Below, in pieces: positions 51,774 through 63,944 of a stretch of 64,000 nucleotides of DNA. The notes beneath the pieces were generated by a model. That model was given only the letters and a program-made list of their open reading frames with translations. It did not search any database and was not told the origin of the DNA. Every line of letters starts with the position of its first letter. The first letter of the stretch is position 1. Source of the DNA: Myoxocephalus aenaeus (lineage: Eukaryota > Chordata > Actinopteri > Perciformes > Cottidae); contig JBAMJR010000039.1 in assembly GCA_038501785.1 (NCBI GenBank), positions 7,847,001 through 7,911,000 on the forward strand, read 5' to 3'. A program made the position numbers and the translations under genes.

Positions 51774-54700
51774 TGATGCATTATGAGGAGAAATTGTACA
51801 AAATCCCATTAATTCCACTCCATCCCTCCGTCTCCCCCCTTAGTGATCTCACCTAATGTGATCCCCAATGGCTGTCCGCTGTCTAAATGCCTGCTTTAAT
51901 AGCCAGAAGCTTTGATATAATTCTGGTCCAGCTCAGAGCTCCGGATTACAGCCGAGCTATCATATTTCTAGCATAAAAACCAATTAAAATGTCCTAATAG
52001 CTAAAGTGCTGCAAGAGAACGTTGAAATATGAATGTTTTGTTTGTGCAAACACGCATAAGCCATGCTCAGACACTTTCAGATGTTTCCCAAACCGGCCCA
52101 TTTTTTACCGTCACTATGAACATGGAATAAACCAAACGTATCCCATCCAGGTGTTTTAAGACATCTGCAAGCTGTGGCTCTCCTCCTCCCACGTACTCCT
52201 ACTTATTTGCTCGAGGCTCATCAAAATCAATACATCATTAGCCAGTCTCTACACTCACCCCCCCTGTTCTCCATCCAGAAAATCTTACCTCCCTCCCACT
52301 CTACTCTCCCTCAGTCTTCCCCTCACATTTCATACTATTTCATGCTGTTTTTCTCGCCTATCATCTTCACCCCTTTGGCCTCCACCTTCGGCTGTGCTTC
52401 TGTCCTTTGTGTATTTCCCTGAGCCCCGCCGCTGATAGAAAGTGTGATGGGAGGGGGTTAAAGGTGTATTTGAGCCGTATCAGGTAGAGATGGTGGGTGA
52501 GGGTTGGTATTGCAGAAACATTAAGGGGGGGTAAGAAAGAGCAGAGCAGAGCAGGGAGGAGACTGGGAGCTTGAGGGGGAGGGGAGTCTCTGGCTGTCTG
52601 TGTGGGTGAAATGAATGTGTAATTGCATTGTAGTGGCTCAACACTTCACCAGACAAGTAAGTGATGGCGCGACAGCCTCAACACTCCCCGGTGAAAGCGT
52701 CTGAGCCTGTGGGTTTCTGTGCGTGTTAGGTCAACATAAAAGCGTGTCAGCAGTGTACGGGCACCAACTCCACTAAGGAGTAACACGCCCATACCCTGCC
52801 GCAAGGTGTCAAACATGGCCAGTGCTGAGTGATGCATGGATCTGGAGTGCTTGAAGCCAGCACAAATACTGGTCATGTTGATTGGTGAAAGAAAGAGTGC
52901 AACAGGGATTTTTTTGTAATGCATAGCTGTCAAAAATAAGGCTGGCTTGAATCTCCCCTTCACTGCTTCTTCTATCTCTCCATCCAAAGCAGCCACCCGT
53001 TCACTCACAACCCATCCCCACCCTTACATGTATTTTACATTCTCCCCTCAGTCGCCCCTTCTCCTTCTCCTTCTTCTTCTTCTTCTTCTCCAATTTGAAC
53101 GACGTGAGAAGGGGTGAAGAAGAGGGTAATTAAAATGGGGGTGCTGTGCAGTGAAATGAAGCCAGTTCAAAGAGACACCTCATCACTAAGAAAGAAAAAT
53201 ATTAATGGGGAAAAAAAAAACACTTGTGTGTGTGCAACAGAAATGGGGAAACAATATATCCGTTCAGATGGTATTTTCATTAAAATAAGAGTAGAAATAG
53301 CCGACTTGGATGACCCACATGCCCCTTTCTCGCTCACACACACAAACCAGGAACACAGCAGCAGTATGTTCCTTTGATTGATGTGCATAGCTCTAGGACA
53401 GCTAACCAAACCGGTGAGATGGTGACAGCTCTCAGAAAGAAGAGGGAATCTGTATCGTGGTAACTGCAGAGATGAGGGTTGGCAAAACCAGAGAGGTGCA
53501 GATGGAGGAGTCACCTTGAGGGAGAAGAGGGGCAGGAGGGAGGAGGGAAGGATGGGACAACATGGCAATGCCAATTTAATTATTTTCAGGCCATAAGCTG
53601 ATGTTCGATATTAAGAAACACACTTGATGATCAATTCAACTATATCCTGGAGTGGAATATTGATTTTATGAGTGTACAAAAAAGTCATAACATGATAACT
53701 ACAGGGGGGGAAAAAGCTTCGCAGGTATCAGCTTCTGTTTGCACTCACCAAACACTGGCAGTCTGTTCCATGTTGACTAAACACAGCGTCAGTACTCTGG
53801 TCTTTCACACATGTGCAGATGGAAATCCAATACTATTGATTTAACCTCAGACACAGCTTTATAAATGGATTTTCTAAGATTATGAGAGCACTCCAGGAGA
53901 AGTCAAAGTAGCGTTTATTCACAACATTACCATCTTCACGCTCACGTGTTTATCACAGCTACACATTTAGGTTTGAGCTCTGGGCACATGTCTCAGAAGG
54001 ACTCAAACAGGGAAAATAAGTGGGGAGGGTTCATTGGTTTTATAGAGTAAAATGATATAAGTGTTGAAACAAATTACCGGAGTTCTTTTAAAAACGTTGT
54101 CAGGTGTTGACGATTTTTTTCTCTGTTATTTTGAACACCAAAGATGAGACCACTTCCCCTCATTAAGCAACAGTGACATCTGTTGGTGGAAGACTGACAC
54201 ACTCAAACGACAAGTATGGTGATCTTCTATACTTCTCTTAATCCAACGAAAAAGACCAACACCAACAATGAAGTGATCTGTGTAGCCAAAGCCTAGAATG
54301 TCTGTGCCATAAACTCTAAAATATATTGATAACGGATCAATGAGCCACACCATAGCAGTGATGTTCATTCATTAAAATCAAGATGGGCACTACTGCACAT
54401 TTCAAGGCAATTCATTGTACTGCTGATTTAAATACCAACTAGAATGCCAAAAATGCAGATCAAAGTAGTCTCAACAAATGCCTAATTTATTTTTATGTCA
54501 ACAACTTTTGCTGAGAACTAAAGTTTGGAAAATAATGAGCCTTTAGAAAGAAAGAAAAAAACGATGTGTTTGTGGGCTATTTTTAAAGATTCACAACATA
54601 ATTTTTTTACAAAAGCAGGCACATCGAGGCAATACATGCTGGACAGAAGAAAGTGTTAGAGATGGAAAAAAATAGCGTCCACACTTCCATGAATATGGAA

Positions 54701-56728
54701 CCACCAGTGATCAAACTCTTCTTCAGACAAGGATGAACCGTTTTAAATGGTTTTAGTATTTTTTTTTATGGGATTTGTTGACAATAAGAAAAATATATAT
54801 AATATAGAGCCTTATCCTTTAACTTCACTTAATCTAGGGAAGAATTAAATGAGCAATATTGTTTAAATGTAATGCGTCTGATTTTTTTAAAGCATATATT
54901 GTCGTGGGAGATGCCACATTTTAAACTTGTGAGAACAACAATCACCATAAGCGTTTTTCAAAGAAGACGCTCTACTTGTCACAGTAGTAAACGCACAGGC
55001 GTTTCCAATATTGCTAATGGTGCCACTGTTCTATCCAAGTGTCCCGGTAAGCATCATTAATTTTTATTATTTACACTTTTACTGCTGTAATGAATCCAAA
55101 TGTCTTCCATGTAAGATTGCTCGTGCATTAAAAAGGCACAGCCTGTCGTGTATCATTGGCACACAAAGCATCACAAAGAATCTGACCAGAGTTGGAGAAA
55201 TTAACAGAGTAACGCTTAAGATTCACAAAATTCTGAGCAGTAAATGAGCAACAAATCACATCTGCCAATTAATAAAAGCATAACCCTAAATTAAGGACTA
55301 GATATTGTTACTTAAAAAAATGGACTGCTACATCATTATATAACCAGTGTCTGTAACTTGCTTGATGTGTATAATGACCAGTTTTTTAATGCATCATGCC
55401 TGATTAACTCTCAGCCCGTTGCTCTTTGTTGTGGTAGTGCTTAATGCATCATTATTTCATGATTACCGCTCCATTAGTTCTCACTGCATTACTTTGATCC
55501 TCCATTTTGAGTAATTCAGGAAGTAATTGTTAGATGTTTGCTAATACATTTTTGGTTCATTCCTTACTAATTATTCGTAACTATTTACGATTATATGTAC
55601 CCCCATTGTAATATGGAAGGGTAAGAAGATGAAACCTCAAGGTGGGCTGATAATGTGAATCAACAATAAGAAGGGAGCATCCTTGATGTTTCTGAAAATG
55701 GTTTTACTTCATAAATTGAATGTTTAACAGTGTTTTAAGACAAATGAAACTCAAGGACAATTCTTTTTTTCTGTTTCTGAGTGACAACTAAGAGCTATTT
55801 GGATGAAGATGAACCACCAGCGAAGGCATAATGGGCTACACAAATGTACCTAGGCACAGAGGAAATATTAATACATGGCAGGAAATTACAAGCTGGAGTG
55901 GACAACAATATATCTCACACAGTATGAGCCTCATGTCCTAACTGCACACTCTTTTTTGTTTGTTAATGGTCACAAGACAGAGGCCATTGCAGCCGTTTGA
56001 GCACCAAGAATGAGTTATAGGCGTGGCTCTTTAGAGGATATATTTTAATGTTGGAATGAAATGCCTATGAAGATTATAGTTGTGAAGATGCACTTGATTT
56101 GCTGCACTGGTTATTGGAAATGATGACCAAGGACGCATCACTTCGTGCGTGCTGACAGATGAAACACATTGATCCGGTGCTAATGTCAGAACACACACAT
56201 TTTTCATTTTAACTGGAAATAATGTATTAAAATGCCTCAGAGAGAATTCAAATTATAGTTTAAAGTAAGCCGTGTGTTCTGATGTCCCACAACACAATTT
56301 CAGTCAACAAATTGTCACATAAAAACATGCTTATTTGTTTGTTACAATATAGGTAATGCAGTAACTAAAATTCAACTCAATTAATGACACGCAAAATAAT
56401 CAATAAATAAATTGGCAATGATGATTAGGCTAATTAATGATCCCCAGAGGGGGGAATTCACAAGCTTTCCAGCAATAGGCTACAAAAAGTAATTAAAATG
56501 AGCTCAACTTTTACCAGCTGCAACATTAAAGTAATGAGCACATTAGTGCATCAATAATTAGAATCCAGGGATAAAATATTAATTAGTCTTAAATATATAT
56601 ATATATTATTATTATTATTTTTTGGTACTAAACATTTTTTTTGTTGACTTTACATTTGTAAGTTTTTACACGGTATAGCTAATTACTCAAGTCGCCTAAA
56701 AAGGTGTGAGCGCTTCTTCCATCCCCGT

Positions 56729-56740
56729 CCAGCAGGGGTC
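56729..56740. promoter_or_regulatory. CTCF-like motif upstream of the THAP gene
   Basis: CCAGCAGGGGTC differs at one position from the common CTCF core CCAGCAGGGGGC. It sits about 330 bp before the THAP start codon, at the edge of the gene desert. Motif match only. Confidence 0.25.
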
Positions 56741-57065
56741 CTCGGTGCACCGTCTGGTGGCCGTCACAGTGCCTGAAGAGACAGACACACAGACGCAAAA
56801 AAACTCTCTTCAACGCTGCTATTTTGCTTAAATGAAAACCAACAGTCTGCCAGCACCGGCATTTTTAACCGTAAATTAAATTAAAATCAATATACGTATT
56901 GTCGTTTAACATGAACCTTTCAAACGAACCGCCCTGTGTTCACAAACCGAGTTAAAGTATTCATGAGGCTGCGCGCGCTTCTTCTCAACGGAAGTTGGAC
57001 GTTGTTGCTGCCGATAACTTCCGTAACAGAAGCTAAACAACTGAATCCAGTTGTAAAAAGTAAAA

Positions 57066-59505
57066 ATGTCGGCCTGTTGCGTGTCTGGCTGTACAAATGG
57101 ACATTCCTCACCCAGCAAACTGAAAATGTACCGAATCCCGTCTGGATCTGGGCCGGTTCAGACCAACCGGAGACGTTTGTGGCTCCAAGCGATCCAGCGA
57201 GTGAACGGAAGCACCGACGAGCTCAAAGGAAACGCTCGTGTTTGTGGCGCTCATTTTAAATCACGTAAGATAACCGTGCTTTCGTTTTATTACACGTTAT
57301 AACAACTAACTAGCTGACTCGTTGGTTCACGTGGATATATTTGTTGGAAGTTGAGGTTTAACAGCTAGCTTTATAGTTGTTGAAGTGGTCTAAAAACCTT
57401 GTTGTGTTTTGTTTTTACATCTCATAGAGAAAGCCTCCATTGACCATATCAGTCCCGACGTTGTGCCTTCGGTGAGCCGCACCAAAAAAGTGAAAGGGTA
57501 AGAAATGTAAATTAAGTTATGAGTTATCATTTTATGTTTCACTCAGGCGAGCCACTGGGGATAGTAGTGTGCTGGCTAGCAAACGAGCAATAACAAAGTC
57601 TCACATCACGCTTTTATCATTTATGTGTCATCATTATGTGTCATCATATAAGTCGTGCTCCTTGTCTTTTGGGTTGGCCACGTCATTTGGCTTAAAGACT
57701 CAAAATTCAAGGTTTTCACATAGAACTGATATTGATATCAATATTACACATCACATCGAGAAAAGAAATATATATCAATGGATAATGGCAAGAGCTATTT
57801 GCTGCCCTATTTCCATATTTGTTTATGTCTTGCACATGCCTGTAGATATCTAACATGACATGAAATATAAATACTATGACTCTCAGTCCTTTCTGTGTAA
57901 ACACACGGCCACTACACTTCAATGTGAGGCTTTCTACCATTAAAAATCAGGAAAGATTGTTATGCATATGTCTGGTTGGTCGATGTACTAAGCTGTTTGT
58001 AGGTCATCATGGCGTGCAGTAGCTCACTCCTGCAACTTAGTGAATCGAACCTTGCTGCATTAATGCACCACAAGCTGTTAATGTGCCTCTCACCTTTTAT
58101 TGCATTTGAAACATTTTATTACGCCACTTTGACTTGTTTATGCATTACACATTCACTGTGTATTCGGATCAAATAATTTTGACATTTTTGTTCATAGGTT
58201 TCAAGGTTGTAGAAAAAGCCAACGGCTTGCATCCAATGTGGAAATGGAAGAAAAAACAACAACTCCACCCAGAGTGGATTCTCCCGTGGACCTGCAGTCC
58301 TCAGTTTTGATGGAGGAAATACAGACCCCATCAACTCCATCAGTGCCACAGGTAGCAGTCACTACTTGTTCTTTCTGCATTCACGTGATGCTTTTACTGT
58401 ATATTTAATTTAGTTTTGTTATTATGTTTAGATGGCATACAAGTTAACTTGAGGGTGGGTCTCTCCTTTGTGTGTTTCCCAGGATGGAGAAACGTCGACT
58501 AAAGAGCCTGAGACTGAAACTACACCAGTCAAATCACAAACAACATTCAGCCCAGACAAGGTATCGCCATCATTTAATGCTCCAGCGGGAATCCCAAAAC
58601 TAGACAAAAGAAGTATAATTGTGCTCCTAAAACATATATATGTTCCAGCAAGTGGATATCAGTGTGAGCATTGCAATCAGAGCTTCACCGATACATCGCA
58701 GCTCATGAAGCACAAAAAACAGCACGAAGAAGAAGAAATCTCCCTTGTCTGTGAAAAATGTGGAACGTTTTTCTCAAGTCAGCCAGATTTCACTGAGCAC
58801 CAGTGTGAGCCCGAGCCTTCCTTTCCGTGCAACATGTGTGATCGGTCTTTCACTTCAAGTCATAACCTCAAGCGCCATAAACTGCTGCATTTCAAAGATG
58901 GCAGGAAGTGTCCCATGTGTGGCGTGCTGTTCTGTCAGCGCCATAATCACATTTTATTCCTGCCATCGGCCGAGACTATAACCGAGTATGAAGAGGATTC
59001 CACCACCACTGAACCTAAAAATGTAGTGGACAGTAGTTTGACGGCAGAAAACCATCTGCTGGTGGAGCCTGAGCCAAGCCAGAACGCTGACCTGGATCCC
59101 GATGCTCGGACCAATAGTACTGTTTTGCCTGGACCTTTATCCAAGACTCGTAAGACCCCAGCCTCACGTAAAAGATTCTCATCGGTAATCAACGTACCAA
59201 TGTTTTCAAAACCTCCCTTTGTGTCAAGTCTACCGCCACCAGTACCCACGGTCTCAAGGAAACCTCGGAAGTCACCCTGGTTTAGGCTACTGCGGCCCAA
59301 CTGTCCTGAATCCTTGGTTCAGCCCCTTCTCCCCAAACACTCAGAACTCCCACCCTCACTAAAGCTCTTTTCACCACTGTACCTCACCTCAGCATTACTT
59401 GAGGTTAAAAGAAATTATGAATACATTTTAAGCAAACCAATTGGTGTTAACAAGAATATCGTGAAGGAGGAACCATGCAAGCTGCATCTAATTTGTCCAG
59501 ATTAG
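57066..59505 (+). CDS. THAP-domain protein with C2H2-type zinc fingers
   Basis: Exons: 57066-57264, 57428-57497, 58198-58351, 58483-59505; 1446 bp, 481 aa, ending TAG. Residues 1-66 form a THAP zinc-binding DNA-recognition module: the start MSACCVSGC, a conserved Trp in RRLWLQAI, and C-x2-H in ARVCGAHF, giving the C2CH pattern. A linker follows, then fingers in the last exon: C202/C205/H218/H222 (classical C2H2), C231/C234/H247/C249 (C2HC variant), C257/C260/H273/H277 (classical) and a degenerate fourth (C284/C287/H295/H297). The Ser/Pro/Lys-rich C-terminal 180 residues show no domain. Probably a nuclear DNA-binding regulator, inferred from the domains. I cannot assign a named orthologue; it may be one of the unnamed fish THAP genes. 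Confidence 0.88.
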
Positions 59506-60400
59506 TAAAGCGCCGAGCTCGTCAAAAAGGAAAGGACTGCTTTCGACCTGGAGATTGTGCTCCGATCGAAAAAGTGGGTGGAAATCCGTCACTTTTTTTG
59601 TTTCTAAACGGTGAATTAATCATTTACTTTTACAATTTAACCTGAGCTGTCAAACTAGCCTGTTTGCCTCAACGGTAATGTTTTCTGTTTTCTTACTACT
59701 TTTACGAAGACTTGTGCTCTGTGAAGGTATCGCAGGACTCTTGTCTTGGATGCCTATTTTCTTTGACAGTTGGGCCTCATCTGGTTCAGCTCATTGTTGT
59801 ATTTTAATGTCTTAACTTGTAATGCTGCTATTTTTTTTATTTGAAAGAAGTTTGTATTTAGAGTGCTGTCACTTCTATATTGCTGAAAAGCCATTTATTT
59901 TGCCACTGTTTGGTAAATAACACTGTTCTGTACAAAAGAAGGATCTAACTTACCTGGATTTTAAAACTATGCAGCATTTGGACTGCAGGCTATATTACGT
60001 GATTTGCAGTTTGTAGACTAATTACCAGTTAAATGTAAGTAAATGCACAATTCTATGAATGGTATCAGGAATAGCATTATCTAGCTTGTTAAATAATTCT
60101 GTTTTCCCATCTACCTCAGCAACCGGGAACTGCACAAATTTTTGTTGTTGTTTATATCTGTGTGTTTGCACATAATGTTAAATGTTTGCCCCCATTATGC
60201 AGCAATCCCAGTGTTTTGGGATGCACAAGTATTATATTTTTTGAGTTGGCTTATGTGTACTAAAATCTGGAAGATTCTTAAACTACAGTAAATTAATGAC
60301 TATTTTGTAACGATCGTTTTCTTTGTCTCGCACCATGAACACTGTCATAGCGTCAGGGGTTTGTAACACTAACATTAAAACTCTCTATTGAAACCAAACA
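59506..60400 (+). other. 3' UTR of the THAP gene (inferred)
   Basis: AT-rich non-coding sequence. There is no AATAAA; ATTAAA at 60374-60379 is the best poly(A) signal candidate. No repeat or gene was seen. Confidence 0.4.
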
Positions 60401-60867
60401 AAACTCAGAATTATGATTCTGTGGCCAAAAGTGTCTTCAGATTTGTCCTGGTGGGGGCGGCACTAGCGAGATTGTTAAATTGACCCAAAACTGTCAGCCT
60501 GCTTGTCTTGGACCAACCTTTTTATCCAAGTGTCATAGTGCATTACAATGGCCAGCTTGCTCTGTGAGCTGTGACACAATCCTATTGCAGAAAAGAATCC
60601 CACAGTACAATAACAATAAGGGGCCTTCATGCCTTCATTCGTTGGGCCTTTTTGTCATTATACAGTATTTACTTGTGTTTCCCAAAGGATACTTTTACTT
60701 TAACTAGTACAGCATGGGATACAAGTAAAACAAAATAAGGCCGCTGTCAATAGTACTACTTTTAGATCTATTTAAAACCATATGTCACAATCACAACCAC
60801 AAAGTATTAAGTAAAACAAAACAAAAATGTGCACATCTCATTACTATTGTAAAGTAAATGAATGTTT

Positions 60868-61073
60868 GGTAACACTTTATAATAACTGCACGCTATATAG
60901 CATTAGCTAAGTATGAGTAAACACTTAATTCATCCTGTATAAAGCATTGTTCCAACATTAATGCTCATTAGTATGCAATTCATACACAGTTATAAATGTT
61001 TTATTCTTGATCAATAAGCTTAACTATTATGTGTTTCATCATTGGGTTTTCATACTTTATGTGATGGATTAAG

Positions 61074-61135
<62 letters not shown>

Positions 61136-61364
61136 TTACAAACCAATTAAGGACTTTCTGTATAGATGATTCATAAGATCATTTATAAAGTTTTAGTAAA
61201 TTATTTAAATGTCAATTATGCATGCATTTATTTATACATTTAATGATTTAGATAGGCACTAATGGTTAGGGACTATGTTAACATGTGCTTTATAAACGTG
61301 TTTTAATCCTGCAATTCATGATTAATGCAGTTAAAAAGTATTTTGTGTGACCTCATCTAAAGTG
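60868..61364. mobile_element. Probable non-autonomous DNA element (GGTAACACTTTA type)
   Basis: The left end GGTAACACTTTATAATAACT matches the terminus of a common fish DNA-element family (from memory). The interior has the usual TTATAAATG/CATTTATAA-like motifs. The right end is worn (CTCATCTAAAGTG at 61352-61364), so the boundary and family are uncertain. An AT microsatellite (61076-61130) lies inside. Confidence 0.5.
61076..61130. repeat. (AT)n microsatellite
   Basis: About 27 AT units inside the GGTAACAC-type element. Confidence 0.97.
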
Positions 61365-61874
61365 AGGACTAGTTATGCTTTACAAAGCATTTATAAATGA
61401 CATTGAAAGCCCAGCAGTGACTCAAAGCTAACAAAACACACACATTGATAAAGTACATATACATATTTATTGCAAGATGCAAACAATGTCTTTGTTAGAT
61501 CATACATCTCAGCCATTCATTCAGCATTTTCCTTCAGGAGAATGTAGCTGAACATTTGTAAATGTACTGTTAATATTAAAGGAAAATAAACCTCTGCAAT
61601 CTGATATAAAAGTGTAAACATTTCACTTTTTTTGTGGTAACTTATAGGCAACTCTTTGCCAGTATGGACATATGTTATAACTGTTAATATCTCATAAACA
61701 CAAATATAAATTGGTTTCTGTTCTTTGGCAAAAGAATGTTCGAAAAATAAAAAGTAGGTTAAGTGTGTATTGATTTGATTAGTCATACCTACAGTTCATC
61801 CCTCCAAAACCTTTCGGACCACATCCACGACCCAGATGCATGTTCACAGTCCATCTGCACGCTGTACACGTCCT

Positions 61875-61993
61875 ATTGGTTCTGAAGGCACCGGTAATGG
61901 TGGGCGATGGTTCTGATTGGCCGCGTCGCCTGTCACTCAAGACGAACGACAGGAATGATTGGCCGGCGTTCCCGGACCTAAGCAGCCGATTGG
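61875..61993 (+). promoter_or_regulatory. porcn: porcn promoter with four spaced inverted CCAAT boxes
   Basis: ATTGG (CCAAT on the minus strand) occurs at 61875, 61916, 61958 and 61989, spaced 41, 42 and 31 bp, close to whole helical turns. The surrounding sequence is GC-richer than its flanks, and the inferred porcn exon 1 ends at 62224. NF-Y is the known CCAAT binder. Exact transcription start not resolved. Confidence 0.6.
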
Positions 61994-62059
61994 TCGATAG
62001 GTCCTCCGACTGGCTGCCTAGTTGACAGGCAAGTGGTGCTGATGCTGTGACAATGGGAG

Positions 62060-62114
62060 TCATCCAGATAAGCATCATCTGGAGCGAGTGTGTTTAAAAC
62101 ACAGCGGCAGCATT

Positions 62115-62147
<33 letters not shown>

Positions 62148-62224
62148 CACACACACACTCAAGGGACGGGAAAAGCAGCTGAGTAGAAACACGAGGAGTA
62201 ACCTCCAGCTGCTGCTCCGAAAGG
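62060..62224 (+). other. porcn: porcn non-coding exon 1 (inferred)
   Basis: A strong splice donor, AAGG|GTAAGT, lies at 62224/62225, downstream of the CCAAT cluster and upstream of the first coding exon. The exon would include a CA repeat (62115-62158). The 5' end is a guess from the promoter position. Confidence 0.45.
62115..62158. repeat. (CA)n microsatellite in the porcn 5' UTR/promoter
   Basis: About 21 CA units, interrupted once by GC, between the CCAAT boxes and the inferred exon 1 donor. Confidence 0.9.
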
Positions 62225-63003
62225 GTAAGTTTGACCCCCTTGGAAAACACACTGACATGCCCGTGGCGTCCAGTTAGCTGTTCCTGGCGTTGGGGGTGCC
62301 GGGGAGCCGTCGGGTCGGGAGCATCACGGTCGATCCCGCTGGCGAGGTGAAGCGAGGGTTAGCGGTCTTTACGAGCTAATGGTGCTCCGCCTTCCCTACG
62401 AGTCGCGCCGCGCTGAACACACACTGTGCTGTCGATGCAGCGGTTGTAGGAATGCAGCTGTGATTCAACTCATCACATTGGCGGACTGCATTGCGGAGAG
62501 AGCATGCATTGATAGCATGTGGATACTACCCTGCATTGTGACTCTGTCAAGAAGTCTCCAATTCACCAATACAGAGCTAAATAATTCAGCATGTCATTGT
62601 GCTTCGGGGACGTTGGAGGCTTCTTTCTCACAGTCACAGTGTGATGCGTTTGTTTTGAGATTAAAAAAAATCGAATTAATATATAGTAGATGGCAGTAAC
62701 AACGTGAAGGTATTTTATTGTCATCATTAAAACTTTCACATCTAATGCATGGATTTGCAGAGATTTGTAGTGAGGTGAATTGCATGCTGGGATTTGAAGT
62801 TTGAGGTTGGTGTGTGTATGTTGACAGTGAGTGAATGGTTTAGTGGGCGGTCTGCGGTAGGCGCGCCTGCAAGTTGCACATGTGTGCTCTCATGCAGGTG
62901 CAGTAAACATACAGTATGTTGTAGGCACTGGTAATACACGGGAGGGAAATGTATTTGCTGTAATAAAAAAAAAATGGCTTCCCTCTGCTTTTAAAGTCTA
63001 GTG
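62225..63003 (+). other. porcn: porcn intron 1 (inferred)
   Basis: The first 200 bp are GC-rich, then AT-rich. The acceptor before the start codon is either AAAG at 62996 or TCTAG at 63001. No other feature was recognised. Confidence 0.45.
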
Positions 63004-63944
63004 ATGGGAGCATTCAGCCGACAGAAGTTTTTCCAAGAGCTTGGTCCTGGCTGCCTGCTGCCTACAGCACAGCAGGGCCTGGAGCAAGTGTGGCAGCTGC
63101 TGGTTATCTGCCTGCTGTGTCGGCTTCTCTGGATGTTGGGTGAGAGTCTGGTTATTTGGTGCCCAATCAGTATTAACACAGTATAACCTGCATCACCACA
63201 ATCACCTGCACTATTGTATATTTCTTGCTTCGTCAGGCCTCCCTTCTTTTGTGAAGCACCTGAGCACGGTAGCAGGAGGTTTCTACACTCTCTACCTGTT
63301 CTTTGAGCTTCATATGGTCTGGGTGGTCCTTCTCAGCCTTCTGTGCTACCTCTTCCTCTTCCTGTGCCGCCACTCTACCATCCGAGGCACCTTCCTCTCC
63401 ATCACTGTGCTCATCTATCTGCTGCTGGGGTAAGAGAGCCCTCCTCTGATACCCGACAGCTCAGCAGCACGCATCCAGTCTGTGTTTGAAGTGAACACTG
63501 TGCAAAGTCAGTGTTTAATTTGAGGCTCAAACAACATCAAAACTGAAACTATTCTTATCTAATTTGATCAGAGAGCTGCACATGAAGGACACCACCAACT
63601 GGCACAAGATGAGAGGTAGTGTTTTCTGTGGGCAGCAACATTTGACACATTTCTGATAGATAAACGCAATACATGTGATCGTTCTAGTTTCATATCCAGC
63701 CTTGATAATGGTCTTATGTTGGAATCTAGTCAAACTATTGAAGTGCTGTTGCTGCTGTCCAGGTTCACAGATGGTGGTTGCCATGAAAGCCATCTCTCTG
63801 GCCTTCGATCTGGACAGAGGGGTCGTGACCAGCGTACCATCACCCATCGAGTTCATGGGCTATATTTACTTTGTGGGCACTGTCATCTTTGGTCCCTGGA
63901 TCAGCTTCAACAGCTACAAAGAAGCTTTAGAAGGACCTAAGCTG
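63004..63944 (+). CDS. porcn: Protein-serine O-palmitoleoyltransferase porcupine, 5' part
   Basis: Exons in the window: 63004-63139, 63237-63429, 63572-63615, 63763-63944, giving 185 codons in one frame. The gene continues beyond the window through the donor at 63945. The protein starts MGAFSRQKFF and carries the conserved LLPTAQQGLEQ, LHMVWVVLLSLLCY, FLCRHS, MGYIYFVGT and FGPWISF blocks of vertebrate porcupine, with several hydrophobic membrane segments. Family role: membrane-bound O-acyltransferase of the endoplasmic reticulum that palmitoleoylates Wnt proteins, needed for their secretion. The catalytic His region lies downstream, outside the window. Start chosen at the ATG matching the mammalian N-terminus. 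Confidence 0.93.

Larger units (their letters stand above)
44454..56900. other. 12-kb gene-free region upstream of pdzd4
   Basis: Just above 44453 is the pdzd4 5' UTR/promoter, whose start is not resolved. The rest has no exon I can support. It holds a (CAG)n-type repeat (49251-49283), a LINE fragment (49610-50345), a CA repeat (51716-51771) and a CTT-rich patch near 53060. Several AT-rich segments dense in TAATTA/ATTAAT motifs (45690-45965, 51280-51480, 51860-52010, 56390-56600) look like conserved non-coding elements. Recognisable repeats are few. Reading frames such as 46099-46629 show no domain. Confidence 0.6.
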
